DNA of 64,000 nucleotides from a virus. Made by a program: the position numbers and the translations under genes. The notes beneath the pieces were generated by a model, which was not told the origin of the DNA, did not search any database, and saw only the letters and a program-made list of their open reading frames with translations. Shown here piece after piece: positions 50,331 through 59,594 of this stretch. Positions within the stretch are counted from its first letter, which is position 1, and every line of letters begins with the position of its first letter. The stretch lies in IMG/VR virus record IMGVR_UViG_3300020450_001021, positions 1-64,000 of that record; one strand, 5' to 3'.

Positions 50331-50791
50331 TGCCTATACCTCTGTTCAAGTGATGTCTTAATACCTTCATACTCTGCTTTGTTTCCATAAGCATCAGCAG
50401 AAAATAGTTCGTTATGTCCTGACTTCTCTATAATTTTAGTTTTTATATCTACTTGTTTCTTTTCCTTTTGTATCCTACGTAAGAATGCATAGTAAATTAT
50501 CTGTGTGAAGTATGCAAAAGGATTTCTAGATTTATTAGGATCAAAGTTATCAATGTATGTAATACAGTTCTCTATGCCATCACCTATCATGTCATCTTTA
50601 AACATATAGTTGACAAAATTAGGTTTATATGATAAATGTTGTGCTATCTTTAAAAAACATGACCCTATGTATTCACCTACAGGAGGTTTCTTCAGTCCTT
50701 TTAACTTAGCAATCTCTACATTATCTTTGTATTCGATGATTGCTGCTAAGAACTCTTTATTGTTAACGTAATGTTCCTTACTTTTAGGCAT
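50327..50791 (-). CDS. 55: late-transcription sigma factor gp55
   Basis: A 154-residue divergent sigma-70 family protein. Region-2-like sequence is seen in LKIAQHLSYKPNFVNYMFKD, DMIGDGIENCITYIDNFDPN and SRNPFAYFTQIIYYAFLRRI. It directs host RNA polymerase to TATAAATA late promoters, with gp45 as the DNA-bound activator. It has its own promoter about 25-60 nt upstream. Confidence 0.93.
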   Translation of the reverse strand: MPKSKEHYVNNKEFLAAIIEYKDNVEIAKLKGLKKPPVGEYIGSCFLKIAQHLSYKPNFVNYMFKDDMIGDGIENCITYIDNFDPNKSRNPFAYFTQIIYYAFLRRIQKEKKQVDIKTKIIEKSGHNELFSADAYGNKAEYEGIKTSLEQRYRQ

Positions 50792-50815
50792 TAAATGTAT
50801 CTATCCCAGATGTGT

Positions 50816-50845
50816 CTATCATAACATATTTTTAGGGACTTGACA
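50816..50845 (-). promoter_or_regulatory. sigma-70 promoter of gp55
   Basis: On the minus strand TTGTCA (from about 50845) is followed after 17 bp by TATGAT (about 50822-50817). It lies 25-55 nt ahead of the gp55 ATG. Confidence 0.6.
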
Positions 50846-50868
50846 AGTGGTTGTAATACGTGTATAAT
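50840..50868 (+). promoter_or_regulatory. perfect sigma-70 promoter pointing antisense
   Basis: The plus strand has TTGACA (50840-50845), 17 bp and TATAAT (50863-50868). There is no plus-strand gene downstream; it points into the 3' end of the minus-strand 154-aa gene. Confidence 0.6.
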
Positions 50869-50895
50869 AACTGTGTCAACGGTTAAGGGATAATA

Positions 50896-51360
50896 CTAAG
50901 CTTTATCTGGATCTTCTTTTTTAAATTCTATACGAAAAACTGTTTCAAGGTACTCTCTCGCTATATCTACTGATCCAATTAATCCAGTTTCTTCATTTAA
51001 TGGAATACGACCTCTTGTTCTCCCTTTAATAACAGGAGGTCTTTTTGTTTGTGATTTTATTTTTTGATACTTCTCTGCTTCTTGTAATTTATTTAATGTA
51101 GTTTCATAGAACTGAGCAACGAAAGAACTCATTTCTTTTATACACAATATATCTTCTCCATACAATGTAAAGGTATTCTCATGAGATACTTTCATCCAAG
51201 GTTTTATCTTTACACCTGACATAAGACCAGGAATGTCTATTTCTTCAACACAAATTGGATTCTCAATAGTAAGAATGTCTTCCTCAGGATATGCTTCCTT
51301 TACAAAGCATAGGATCTCTTCCTCTGATTTAAATTTAATACTAGCGTAAAATGAATCCAT
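50896..51360 (-). CDS. conserved hypothetical protein (154 aa)
   Basis: A soluble 154-residue protein beginning MDSFYASIKFKSEEEILCFV, with PGLMSGVKIKPWMKVSHENT and PPVIKGRTRGRIPLNEETGL. I recall it as a conserved protein next to uvsW in T4-like cyanophages. Function unknown. Confidence 0.7.
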   Translation of the reverse strand: MDSFYASIKFKSEEEILCFVKEAYPEEDILTIENPICVEEIDIPGLMSGVKIKPWMKVSHENTFTLYGEDILCIKEMSSFVAQFYETTLNKLQEAEKYQKIKSQTKRPPVIKGRTRGRIPLNEETGLIGSVDIAREYLETVFRIEFKKEDPDKA

Positions 51361-51362
51361 GT

Positions 51363-52829
51363 TTACTGTTTGAGTTTTATCTTAATAAGTTCATAGTCGA
51401 AATTTTCTTGATTGTATATTTTTACCCTTTCAAATAAGTGATGTAATGTGTAGTTAGGGTTTCTCCCATCATTTGTAGTATCATCAGCAATGTCATAGAG
51501 CACTGCTTTCTTTTTATTATCACCTTTCCTTAGTACTCTACCTATTGACTGAAGATTTCGTACTCTGGATTTTGAGGGCGACGCAAAGATGATGTTATGT
51601 AATCTTTTAATATTAATACCAGTACTAAAAGTCCCATACGAAGCAACGATAATTGCATTTGTTTCATTTTCAGTAATACTCCTTACTTCTTCACGGTCTT
51701 GAGTCGCTACACCCCCATGAACAAAGAATACCTTACGTTCATTGGATGCAGAACTATTTATCAAATTGTAAAGTGGTTCTCCGTGTTTTTCTACGTAGTT
51801 GAATAGCACTAGTGTATTTCCATCAAGATCTAATGTGAGGTTTTTGATAAAGTTATTTCTTCTTTCGTGAGTTACTATCCATTCTATTTCGTCTTGATAA
51901 GTTTCAAATTTAGTATGTGGATGTTTTAATGTAATAATTTTTATTTTTAATCTAGATAAATGTCCTTGTTTAATTAATTCATTAGTATTAGTTACTTTAT
52001 CATGAGGTCCGAATAGTCCTTCTAGTACTAATTTATTTGTTTTACTACCATCTAATGTACCAGTAAATCCTATACGATACTTAGCATGATGTAATTTAGT
52101 AAGTAAATCCGTCAGTGACTTTGCTTTAAAGAGATGTGCTTCATCTCCTATAACAGCAGTAAATGGTTCAAACCATACTTTACTTTGTTTATATACTGAT
52201 TGCCATGTAGTTATAGTAACTGGTTTATCTGATACTTTCTCATGACCTGCATATATTCTATGTACATAATCATCTACACACCATCCATAGGAAAAGAAAT
52301 CTTTATATAATTGTTCTACTAAGGATGTAGTAGGAACAACTATCAATACTTTCTGTTTAGTATCAAATAAAAATCTAACAATAGAATATATCATTAGTGA
52401 TTTACCTGATCCTGTAGGTGATACTATTAACTTTCTTCTTTTACGTAATGCTTCGTAGATAGCAGTGTATTGATAATCTCTTATTTTTAGTGAAGTAAAC
52501 TTATCAACATACCTTTTTACTCCATCGGAAGATATAAGTTCATCCTCTGAATCAGGCATACCAAAATGTTTATTATCAATATATTCATACTGATAACCTC
52601 TCTCATCACAAAAGGTTTCAATATACTCTCTTAAACCTGCATATATTTGACCAGTTGCAGGCGAAAATAATCTTATCTTACCATCCCAGTATCTTTTTCT
52701 ATAGGAATCCATGAACTTTGCTTCTGGCACATCAAATGTGAAGTGATCAGATAATTCATATCCTATATGGGGTGGTACTTTTAGTTGAAGGTATACTTCG
52801 TTTTTCTTTTTAATAAGAACATCACTCAT
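51363..52829 (-). CDS. uvsW: UvsW helicase
   Basis: A 488-residue SF2 RNA/DNA and branched-DNA helicase that resolves R-loops and recombination intermediates. Motif I is LIVSPTGSGKSLMIYSIVRF, motif II AVIGDEAHLFKAKSLTDLL, motif III YRIGFTGTLDGSKTNKL and motif VI RNLQSIGRVLRKGDNKKKAV. Full length; overlaps uvsY by 8 nt. Confidence 0.95.
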   Translation of the reverse strand: MSDVLIKKKNEVYLQLKVPPHIGYELSDHFTFDVPEAKFMDSYRKRYWDGKIRLFSPATGQIYAGLREYIETFCDERGYQYEYIDNKHFGMPDSEDELISSDGVKRYVDKFTSLKIRDYQYTAIYEALRKRRKLIVSPTGSGKSLMIYSIVRFLFDTKQKVLIVVPTTSLVEQLYKDFFSYGWCVDDYVHRIYAGHEKVSDKPVTITTWQSVYKQSKVWFEPFTAVIGDEAHLFKAKSLTDLLTKLHHAKYRIGFTGTLDGSKTNKLVLEGLFGPHDKVTNTNELIKQGHLSRLKIKIITLKHPHTKFETYQDEIEWIVTHERRNNFIKNLTLDLDGNTLVLFNYVEKHGEPLYNLINSSASNERKVFFVHGGVATQDREEVRSITENETNAIIVASYGTFSTGINIKRLHNIIFASPSKSRVRNLQSIGRVLRKGDNKKKAVLYDIADDTTNDGRNPNYTLHHLFERVKIYNQENFDYELIKIKLKQ

Positions 52830-53235
52830 CTAACCCCTTTGTATATTTCATCCAATCAATTGCATTCTTTATTTGGAATGAACGATTGTTAATATTATTT
52901 AGTATCTCTTTGAGCGTTTTTTCATACGTATCGTATAGGTCTAACCGACCCTGTGCCTTATTTAAATCTTCATCTGCATTGAGATATATGGGAACTTCAT
53001 TCTTCATAATTTTTACATCAGGGCATAGATCTTCTCTCCCCATATAAAAACTATACTTCTCTTTATAAAGTTTATGGAATGCATACAGTGCTTCTTTTTT
53101 AAGTAGTTGATATCTCAGATATTTGTCCAACCACTTGGAATGTAGCATGGGTATTTTACGTGATTCATCAAACAAATCATCACCCATTGCAGCGTCTTTA
53201 CGCCACTCATTCATAAATTTTTCATTGACATTCAT
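52822..53235 (-). CDS. uvsY: UvsY recombination mediator
   Basis: A 137-residue helical protein that helps UvsX load on gp32-coated ssDNA. Recognised from EWRKDAAMGDDLFDESRKIP, WLDKYLRYQLLKKEALYAFH and KLYKEKYSFYMGREDL. It precedes uvsW as in T4 and overlaps the tail gene by 4 nt. Confidence 0.85.
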   Translation of the reverse strand: MNVNEKFMNEWRKDAAMGDDLFDESRKIPMLHSKWLDKYLRYQLLKKEALYAFHKLYKEKYSFYMGREDLCPDVKIMKNEVPIYLNADEDLNKAQGRLDLYDTYEKTLKEILNNINNRSFQIKNAIDWMKYTKGLDE

Positions 53236-53762
53236 AATGTTAGTTCTTTGTCATTCTTGTCTAGTAATTTAAAATAGGTATACTTAAAGGTAACATCTGC
53301 AGTTAAATACTGTATGTCATTAGTGTCTACACTAAATGGTAAACTTGTTAGTCCTACAGGAAATGCATCATACAATTTAACTACAGTTTGAGTATTGAAA
53401 CTACTGTTTAATATTTTAAGAGTAAGATCCAATCTTTCAACGTCTGCACCTTGATGTTTTTTCTCCAACATTGCATTGGCAAACTCTCTCCACTGACCTG
53501 CTTTTTGGGGATAAGTTATACCAGTCATCCAATTATGGATAATAGAGTAATTTCTCATGTCCTCATCAATTAGGAAAGTTACAGAAAAGTCCTCATAATT
53601 TAACTTGTCACCTGCTAGTTGAAAGTCATTATAGATGGTTGCTTGCTGTGGTCCTCCCATTGATATACCAGGTATATTTGCTGCATTGCATTGGAACGAT
53701 ACTTCTTTAAAGAAAGGTATGTCCAATTGAAATGCTACTGGTGCTAGAAAGTTATTGCTCAC
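53232..53762 (-). CDS. tail-tube-like virion protein (176 aa), GTG start
   Basis: A virion protein of the tail-tube fold: QCNAANIPGISMGGPQQATI, FQLAGDKLNYEDFSVTFLID and DEDMRNYSIIHNWMTG match the tube domain layout also present in gp19 at 58934. It may be a baseplate tube protein. The start codon is GTG; GGAGG lies 14 nt ahead and no nearer ATG exists. Confidence 0.75.
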   Translation of the reverse strand: MSNNFLAPVAFQLDIPFFKEVSFQCNAANIPGISMGGPQQATIYNDFQLAGDKLNYEDFSVTFLIDEDMRNYSIIHNWMTGITYPQKAGQWREFANAMLEKKHQGADVERLDLTLKILNSSFNTQTVVKLYDAFPVGLTSLPFSVDTNDIQYLTADVTFKYTYFKLLDKNDKELTL

Positions 53763-53798
53763 AATAAATACGGAGTCCTCCCATATTATTTAGACATA

Positions 53799-53827
53799 AA
53801 AAAAGAGACCCCTTAAGGTCTCTTTTT
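53799..53827 (-). terminator. gp23 terminator
   Basis: An 11-bp stem AAAAAGAGACC/GGTCTCTTTTT with loop TTAAGG on the minus strand (AAGG-like), followed by a T run. Lies 18 nt after the gp23 stop. Confidence 0.88.
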
Positions 53828-53844
53828 AAAATATGTAATCCGAA

Positions 53845-55290
53845 TTACATTAAGTTTGCAACAGATACTCTTCTGTAGTAAACGTTTGTACTTAGGTTAC
53901 CAGCTGCCTGTGGATCAGAGTTTGTAAGAGTTGAATCAAATCCTTTAGCAAATGGATTAAGAACTACGCCATAACGTGTCTTAAACCCGATGCGTGGTTG
54001 GAAGTCGTCTTGTCCGACGCTACGTACCATCTGTAGAGGCACATAAGGACAATAGAACAGACCAGCATCATAAGGAGATGAACCCTTGTATCCGATAACA
54101 TAGTACTGATTACCTGAGTTACCTGAGGATGCTGTACCACCACGAGTGATAGTTGCATATGGGTCAATGTAAACTCTGTATCTACCGTTAAGGATACCAG
54201 CGAAGGTATTTCCTGTCTCATCAACCGCTAAACGGTTGTTACCTTCGATTGCAGGAGCGTAATCAAGAGCACCAGCCATTGCTAAAGCAGAAGCAACGTC
54301 AGCAGAGCACATAATCATGTTGCCCTTTCCACGACGAGTTTCTCTTGCAATTGCGTTTGCGTCTCTTTCGATCTGGAACATAAGTCCCTTGAATTTCTCA
54401 ACAGACCAACGACCATTACTATCAACGTCTAAGTCAAATGTACCTGCAGTAGCGGTGTCATGCTGTGCACCACGTTTTGCTGACTTATAAATTGTACGAA
54501 CAATCTCTCTGTTGATTTCAGCAAGGATTTCAGATGAGAGGATGTTTGCCAATTCTGACTCAGCATCAAGACCATGAATAGCACGAAGGTCTTGTGCTAA
54601 TTCAATACTGTACTCTGCCTTTAGAGCTCTGGACTTAGCAGTAACCGAGATCTTCTCGATACTGAATCCCATCTCTCTGAAGTCAGGAGCAGAACCGTCA
54701 CTATCTAATGCCTCAGAGTCCTGTGTGGACATTGGAGCACCGTTGTCATAGTAACCTTGAACTGTTGATTCGTTAGAACCTGTAAATCCGTCGTTAAGAA
54801 CAGCAGGGTTGTCACCTGTTGTTGTAGGACCTGCACCAGTAACGTCGTTAGCACCACCAGTACCTGACTGATTTGGGTTAACTTCGTTAAAGAATGTCTC
54901 AGCATTACCTGTGCCAGGACCGTCGTAACGTGCTCTCATTGCAAAGATTAGTCCAGTAGGACCACTCATTGGTTGAACACCAGCAAGGTCATAAGCAACC
55001 AAGTTAGGCATTGCACGTCTAATCAATGAGATTAGAACTGGGTCAAAACCTGCAACTGATTGGTCACCACCTGAACTAAAACCAGCAGCACCTGTACCAC
55101 CTGGGTCTGTGTTCATTGTAGGAATCGCTTCAGAAAGTATCTGGCGTTCCTGTCTAATTACTTTTTCTTGGTTCTCTAAGAGAATTGAGGTAACAGCTTT
55201 CTTATAGTTATCTGTGATTGGATCAAGATCACTATGGTCGAGAACTGGTGCCCATTTTTCTTGAAGAACCTTTGACATACCTAATGTCAT
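53845..55290 (-). CDS. 23: major capsid protein gp23
   Basis: A 481-residue precursor of the HK97-fold capsid protein. Recognised from RRAMPNLVAYDLAGVQPMSG, PTGLIFAMRARYDGPGTGN, ALDSDGSAPDFREMGFSIEK and KSRALKAEYSIELAQDLRAI. The N-terminal part includes ILSEAIPT, a gp21-type cleavage site (xxE). A GGAG ribosome site precedes the ATG. Terminator follows. Confidence 0.97.
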   Translation of the reverse strand: MTLGMSKVLQEKWAPVLDHSDLDPITDNYKKAVTSILLENQEKVIRQERQILSEAIPTMNTDPGGTGAAGFSSGGDQSVAGFDPVLISLIRRAMPNLVAYDLAGVQPMSGPTGLIFAMRARYDGPGTGNAETFFNEVNPNQSGTGGANDVTGAGPTTTGDNPAVLNDGFTGSNESTVQGYYDNGAPMSTQDSEALDSDGSAPDFREMGFSIEKISVTAKSRALKAEYSIELAQDLRAIHGLDAESELANILSSEILAEINREIVRTIYKSAKRGAQHDTATAGTFDLDVDSNGRWSVEKFKGLMFQIERDANAIARETRRGKGNMIMCSADVASALAMAGALDYAPAIEGNNRLAVDETGNTFAGILNGRYRVYIDPYATITRGGTASSGNSGNQYYVIGYKGSSPYDAGLFYCPYVPLQMVRSVGQDDFQPRIGFKTRYGVVLNPFAKGFDSTLTNSDPQAAGNLSTNVYYRRVSVANLM

Positions 55291-55327
55291 TTTTGTTTTT
55301 CTCCGTTAAAATTAGGGTTTTAATAAT

Positions 55328-56359
55328 TTACTGCCACTGTGAGATAGCATTGACATATGCTGCCATTGCACCTTCTGCAGGTGCTGCTACTTCTCCAGTT
55401 GCTACATCTTCCTTAGGAGCAGAAACCTTTTCCTTGGGGAAATAGTTTTCCTTAAGGGTTGCAAGCTTCTCCTTAAAGGACTCTTCAGATTCATACTCAA
55501 CTGACTCAGCAAGTGAAGCGAGCTTCTCTGCCTGTGTTTGAGCTAAACCTTTAGATACTTCGGCAATTAATGATTCACGAGTACGTGAATTAATTGTTCC
55601 GTTTAGTGAGACGTTCTTATCAATTTGCTCATTGAGCTTCTCTTCCATTTCATCAAGTTTGTTAGTCATCTCATCGAGAACATCATATTTTTCCTCAGGG
55701 ATTGATACATAATTTTCTTCAAAAAGTTTCTTCATGCCATCCATGAAGGAACCATACATTTCTAGTTTGATGCCATTGTGGATTTCGAGTTCATTCTCTT
55801 TCTTCCACTCTTCGGCAACATAAGCAAGGAACTTGTCTACTTTTTCGCTGAGTTCTTCTTTAAACTCATCTACTTGTTTAACTAGTTCTTGCTCAAATAC
55901 TGTTTCTAATCTTTTCTTCTGTTCAGCAATTTTTGCTTTTACAGCAGTTTCAAAGATAGTTTTTGTTTTTGCTTTAAACTCTTCGGATAATTCTTCGCCT
56001 GTTAGAAGTGCTTTAACATCGTCATCGACATTAATTTCTTCTTCAACGATTTCTCCGTCTACTTCTGTTTCTTCCGCTTTGGTGATACCTGCAGGTTTTC
56101 CATCTGGTGCACCAGCGTTTTTGTTAACAGCGTTTCCTTTTATTTGTGATGTGCCTTTGTTGGCAATCTTGGATGAATTGTCATCCTGTTTATAATTTTG
56201 GTTGGTAGGACCTCCCAAATCTTCAATCGAAGCATCTTGCGGTGCAGGGACGGAAACTTTTTCCATACCATCTGCTTTGCCAGCACCATCAGTGACTTGG
56301 CGTTCGGAGAGATTCTCTTCGACGAATGTTTCAAATTTCTGGTCAACTGATGCTGACAT
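55328..56359 (-). CDS. 22: prohead core scaffolding protein gp22
   Basis: A 343-residue acidic, lysine/glutamate-rich coiled-coil protein: TIFETAVKAKIAEQKKRLET, EFKEELSEKVDKFLAYVAEE and YDVLDEMTNKLDEMEEKLNE. The end is VNAISQWQ. It forms the internal core and is degraded by gp21. A late octamer at 56399 lies 40 nt ahead of its ATG. Confidence 0.93.
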   Translation of the reverse strand: MSASVDQKFETFVEENLSERQVTDGAGKADGMEKVSVPAPQDASIEDLGGPTNQNYKQDDNSSKIANKGTSQIKGNAVNKNAGAPDGKPAGITKAEETEVDGEIVEEEINVDDDVKALLTGEELSEEFKAKTKTIFETAVKAKIAEQKKRLETVFEQELVKQVDEFKEELSEKVDKFLAYVAEEWKKENELEIHNGIKLEMYGSFMDGMKKLFEENYVSIPEEKYDVLDEMTNKLDEMEEKLNEQIDKNVSLNGTINSRTRESLIAEVSKGLAQTQAEKLASLAESVEYESEESFKEKLATLKENYFPKEKVSAPKEDVATGEVAAPAEGAMAAYVNAISQWQ

Positions 56360-56398
56360 ATTGATACTCCTTGTAAATAATCTTACTTATTCTGAATT

Positions 56399-56406
56399 TA
56401 TTTATA
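56399..56406 (-). promoter_or_regulatory. late promoter motif TATAAATA
   Basis: A perfect late octamer on the minus strand between gp21 and gp22, for high-level gp22-gp23 expression. Confidence 0.65.
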
Positions 56407-56408
56407 AA

Positions 56409-57053
56409 TTACAGTCCTTTGAGGAACTGTTTAAATGCGGAAACTTTCCGTTCCTGCAAATTATATAGGGTAGCAGCATCAATTCCTTTCTTTATAGAGG
56501 AAATTTCTTGCTCTTTCAGTAACCCATTATCCCAAACCCATTCTTTTCCTTCCATGATACCTTCTACAAAAGCATCAGGGGCAGATGGATCTGCAACAAT
56601 ATCAGCAGCAGTTGCTAACTGATAGTCATCACGAACGTAGTTTGCACCACCCATTTCTCTTAGAGAACCAACTCCTCTAGAAGAAACACCTAATGATACA
56701 CCCTCACCGAGTAAAGATTTTGCAATCTGACCCATTGGTGTATCTAAAATTTTCGCTTTACCAATATAATTGTTTCCTTCTCTTACGAGTGATTCAATTT
56801 TATGTGAAGCTCTATCCAAATTAACCGTAGGTCCTTCTGGATGTCCTAGTTCACCTAAAGCACGATTCTTAGAAATGTTTTGTTCAGTATATCTACCAAC
56901 TTCTCTCTCAAGAATATCAATAGGATACACTCTACCATTTCTATTTTTAATTTCACCTTGCAAAAATACACCTTGAATGTAATGGTTTTTTGTACCATTA
57001 TTATCCTCGGTTAGAAATTTTACTTCCTCTATTTGTTCAGTTATTAGTTTCAT
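56409..57053 (-). CDS. 21: prohead core protease gp21
   Basis: A 214-residue serine protease of the herpesvirus-assemblin-like S77/U9 group. Catalytic region: RALGELGHPEGPTVNLDRAS (His) and GEGVSLGVSSRGVGSLREMG (Ser). It cleaves gp22, gp23 and the small core protein. ATG at 57053 (MKLITEQIEEVKF) is preferred over 57092, which would overlap the core-protein gene strongly. Confidence 0.93.
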   Translation of the reverse strand: MKLITEQIEEVKFLTEDNNGTKNHYIQGVFLQGEIKNRNGRVYPIDILEREVGRYTEQNISKNRALGELGHPEGPTVNLDRASHKIESLVREGNNYIGKAKILDTPMGQIAKSLLGEGVSLGVSSRGVGSLREMGGANYVRDDYQLATAADIVADPSAPDAFVEGIMEGKEWVWDNGLLKEQEISSIKKGIDAATLYNLQERKVSAFKQFLKGL

Positions 57054-57285
57054 TGTCTTCTGGTGAAGGGGGTAACTGTTCATCACTAGCAACAGTTTCT
57101 GGAGATTCAGTTTCTACTTCATCTTCCTCAGGTTCAGATAAATGACTAAACATATCTGCACCAACTTTCTCTTTTTCAAGAGTCAGTATTTCTGCTGCTT
57201 TGTTCATAATGACATCTTTAACCGCATCGGATGCATCTGCAAGATGATCCTTCATAATCATGTCAACGATTTTGGTTGTTTCCAT
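57037..57285 (-). CDS. putative small prohead core protein (82 aa)
   Basis: METTKIVDMIMKDHLADASD then AVKDVIMNKAAEILTLEKEK and a highly acidic C-terminus (EPEEDEVETESPETVASDEQ). It lies between gp20 and gp21 as gp67/gp68 do in T4, and its acidic character fits a core protein. No direct homology visible. Confidence 0.65.
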   Translation of the reverse strand: METTKIVDMIMKDHLADASDAVKDVIMNKAAEILTLEKEKVGADMFSHLSEPEEDEVETESPETVASDEQLPPSPEDNETNN

Positions 57286-57300
57286 ACTAAAACCTCAGTT

Positions 57301-58905
57301 TTATTTAGCGTTTTTATTGCTAGGTGGTAACGGTGGTTGTTTCATTTGATCAATTTGTGCCTTTTGCATTTCTTGTTCTAGATCTGCTGTCTCTTGTTCT
57401 TGACCTAATTGTGCAACTGGATCCATTACTAGACCTTGCTTTATCTCACTATTTATCTGCTTACGCATTTCAGATATTTCTTGTTCTGTAAACTGTAGTA
57501 ACTGACGCATAACATAATCTTGTGAGAAGTATTTTCCAACATAAAGATCAAGTTCATTTAAAACTTCCATCTTTTTCTGGAGCATTTCTAAATCTTTTAA
57601 TTCAGAAAAATGATTATCATACAAATAATCATACTGAATATGCTCTTTCATGTCTTCCCAATCATCAGGTGTAATAACACCTTTTAAAATTAATTGGGTT
57701 CTTAATAGGTCATGAAAAAGATCAGAAAACTTCTTACGGAGACGACCTACAAATTTAGTAAATTTAATTTCATCTCTATTAATCTCCTCTGACTTACCAA
57801 GGTCAAATGATTTGTCACTCTCTAATCTTGATGGTGGTACATTTAATGCTTTGTATAACTGTGATTGGAAATACTTGATATCTGTAAGTTCACCTAAGTT
57901 TTGTCCACCAGGTAAAGTTGTGATTTCAGTTCCTCTACCACCTTCCCTACGTGGTAACCAGAAATCTTCAAGCATACTCATATGTTTTTTGTCGTCACGA
58001 ATTTCGCCAGTATTTGAATCGTATACTAACTTATTTCTGTAACGAGACATAACATCACGAAGATATTGTTCCGCTTTTATTTTTGGAAGATTACCAACAT
58101 CAATGTAAAATATTCTTCTTTCTGGTGCACGTGATAATCTGTATATTACAATACTATCTTCAAGCATTCTTAACTGATTAAGATACTTAATTGCTTTATG
58201 TAAGTGACTTAATACTATATTTTTACCTTGATCTTTTACACCAGATGTAATATATGATATAGCATCATTTGAAATTTTAATGCCTTGATTAGTATTGTTT
58301 ACACCTTTCTCATTATAAATGTAAAATTCTGTAGTTTTACCGTAGTCATATTTCATGAACTGATCGGCATTGATAGGTGGTTTTTCTACAATACGAAGTT
58401 TCTTTATTTTTAGTGGATCAATCCAACGTAACTCTAATATACCCTTACTTGGATCTTCTAAATCTACCACTTTATGATAAAACATTCTACCATCAATAAA
58501 CCATCTTCTGAATATTTGATGAGCACCTTTGTCTACATCTAATAATTTCTTTATATGATCAAACTCGTCTCTAATACTTTTCTTTATTGATGATGATGCC
58601 TGTAAATTAGATAGTTCAAGTTCTACAGGACTATCATCTTTATCAGATACAATTGCTTCATTTGTAATATCTTCGATAGCACTATCAACCTCAGGTTGCA
58701 GTGCCATCTGTCTATAACGACGTATTAAATTTATCTCGTCTCTTTTTTTCGAGTCATCAAGATCCACATAATGACCAAACCACCCACCAAAAGGAGTAAT
58801 GGTGGATGTTGCGTCATTATCTACTGGAGGTACTGGAGAAGCAGCACCTTTTGCTTTAAGTTTGGGGTCTTTATCTTTTATAGAGAACCCAAATAAAGTT
58901 GCCAT
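57301..58905 (-). CDS. 20: portal vertex protein gp20
   Basis: A 534-residue dodecameric portal subunit. Recognised from FGGWFGHYVDLDDSKKRDEI, NLIRRYRQMALQPEVDSAIE, SRAPERRIFYIDVGNLPKIK and YMSMLEDFWLPRREGGRGTE-type segments (MLEDFWLPRREGGRGTEITT). It forms the DNA entry pore with gp17. Standard length for cyanophage gp20. Confidence 0.96.
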   Translation of the reverse strand: MATLFGFSIKDKDPKLKAKGAASPVPPVDNDATSTITPFGGWFGHYVDLDDSKKRDEINLIRRYRQMALQPEVDSAIEDITNEAIVSDKDDSPVELELSNLQASSSIKKSIRDEFDHIKKLLDVDKGAHQIFRRWFIDGRMFYHKVVDLEDPSKGILELRWIDPLKIKKLRIVEKPPINADQFMKYDYGKTTEFYIYNEKGVNNTNQGIKISNDAISYITSGVKDQGKNIVLSHLHKAIKYLNQLRMLEDSIVIYRLSRAPERRIFYIDVGNLPKIKAEQYLRDVMSRYRNKLVYDSNTGEIRDDKKHMSMLEDFWLPRREGGRGTEITTLPGGQNLGELTDIKYFQSQLYKALNVPPSRLESDKSFDLGKSEEINRDEIKFTKFVGRLRKKFSDLFHDLLRTQLILKGVITPDDWEDMKEHIQYDYLYDNHFSELKDLEMLQKKMEVLNELDLYVGKYFSQDYVMRQLLQFTEQEISEMRKQINSEIKQGLVMDPVAQLGQEQETADLEQEMQKAQIDQMKQPPLPPSNKNAK

Positions 58906-58933
58906 AATTAAATTTTATTTACCGTGCTACTAT

Positions 58934-59569
58934 TTAGTTGGTTTGAGAACCGACTACTTGAGAAGATAAAAATCCAGATTCAGTTGAATTAGGACTCTTT
59001 CTACCTGGTGCATTAGCATCAAGGTATTGATACTGAAACTCAACATCAAATTCTTCTAGAGCATCGTTACTATCAAAGGCAACATTAATTGCACCAACTG
59101 AAGTTGGCCATGCACCTACAAGTTTGTAAACTCTAAGAATCTTATTCTTGTCTGATCCACCAGTTTGACCTGCTTGACCTACAGAATCTTTAGATAATTG
59201 TCTTACATAAAGATCTTGAAATAGATTCTCAAATCCACCTGTAACACCTATGTTCTCATCTACTTGGTTACCTAAGTTAACCCATGACTCAAATGCTGCT
59301 CTTAGATTAAAGTCAGCAGTGTTGTAGAAAGTAGCACTCCATGCTTCAAATGTTCTGTCTCCAGGAATCTTAAGAAATCTTCCACGGAATGGAACTTCTA
59401 TAAGTCCTTGTGAATGTGTAGGCAATGAAGTAGATCTACATAAGAACTGTCCTTGTTCTTTTAAGGATACTCTATCACCTGTACCACTAGGGAAGTTGAT
59501 ATCAACTTCATACAGGTTAGGTCTTACTCCACCATTGAGCCTAGATTTAAATTCTATTATGTTAGGCAT
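58934..59569 (-). CDS. 19: tail tube protein gp19
   Basis: A 211-residue tube protein that stacks inside the contractile sheath. Recognised from FKSRLNGGVRPNLYEVDINF, GQFLCRSTSLPTHSQGLIEV, PFRGRFLKIPGDRTFEAWSA and FDVEFQYQYLDANAPGR. Follows gp18 directly, as in T4. Confidence 0.94.
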   Translation of the reverse strand: MPNIIEFKSRLNGGVRPNLYEVDINFPSGTGDRVSLKEQGQFLCRSTSLPTHSQGLIEVPFRGRFLKIPGDRTFEAWSATFYNTADFNLRAAFESWVNLGNQVDENIGVTGGFENLFQDLYVRQLSKDSVGQAGQTGGSDKNKILRVYKLVGAWPTSVGAINVAFDSNDALEEFDVEFQYQYLDANAPGRKSPNSTESGFLSSQVVGSQTN

Positions 59570-59594
59570 TGTTTGTTATTAACTCCTTTGTGTT

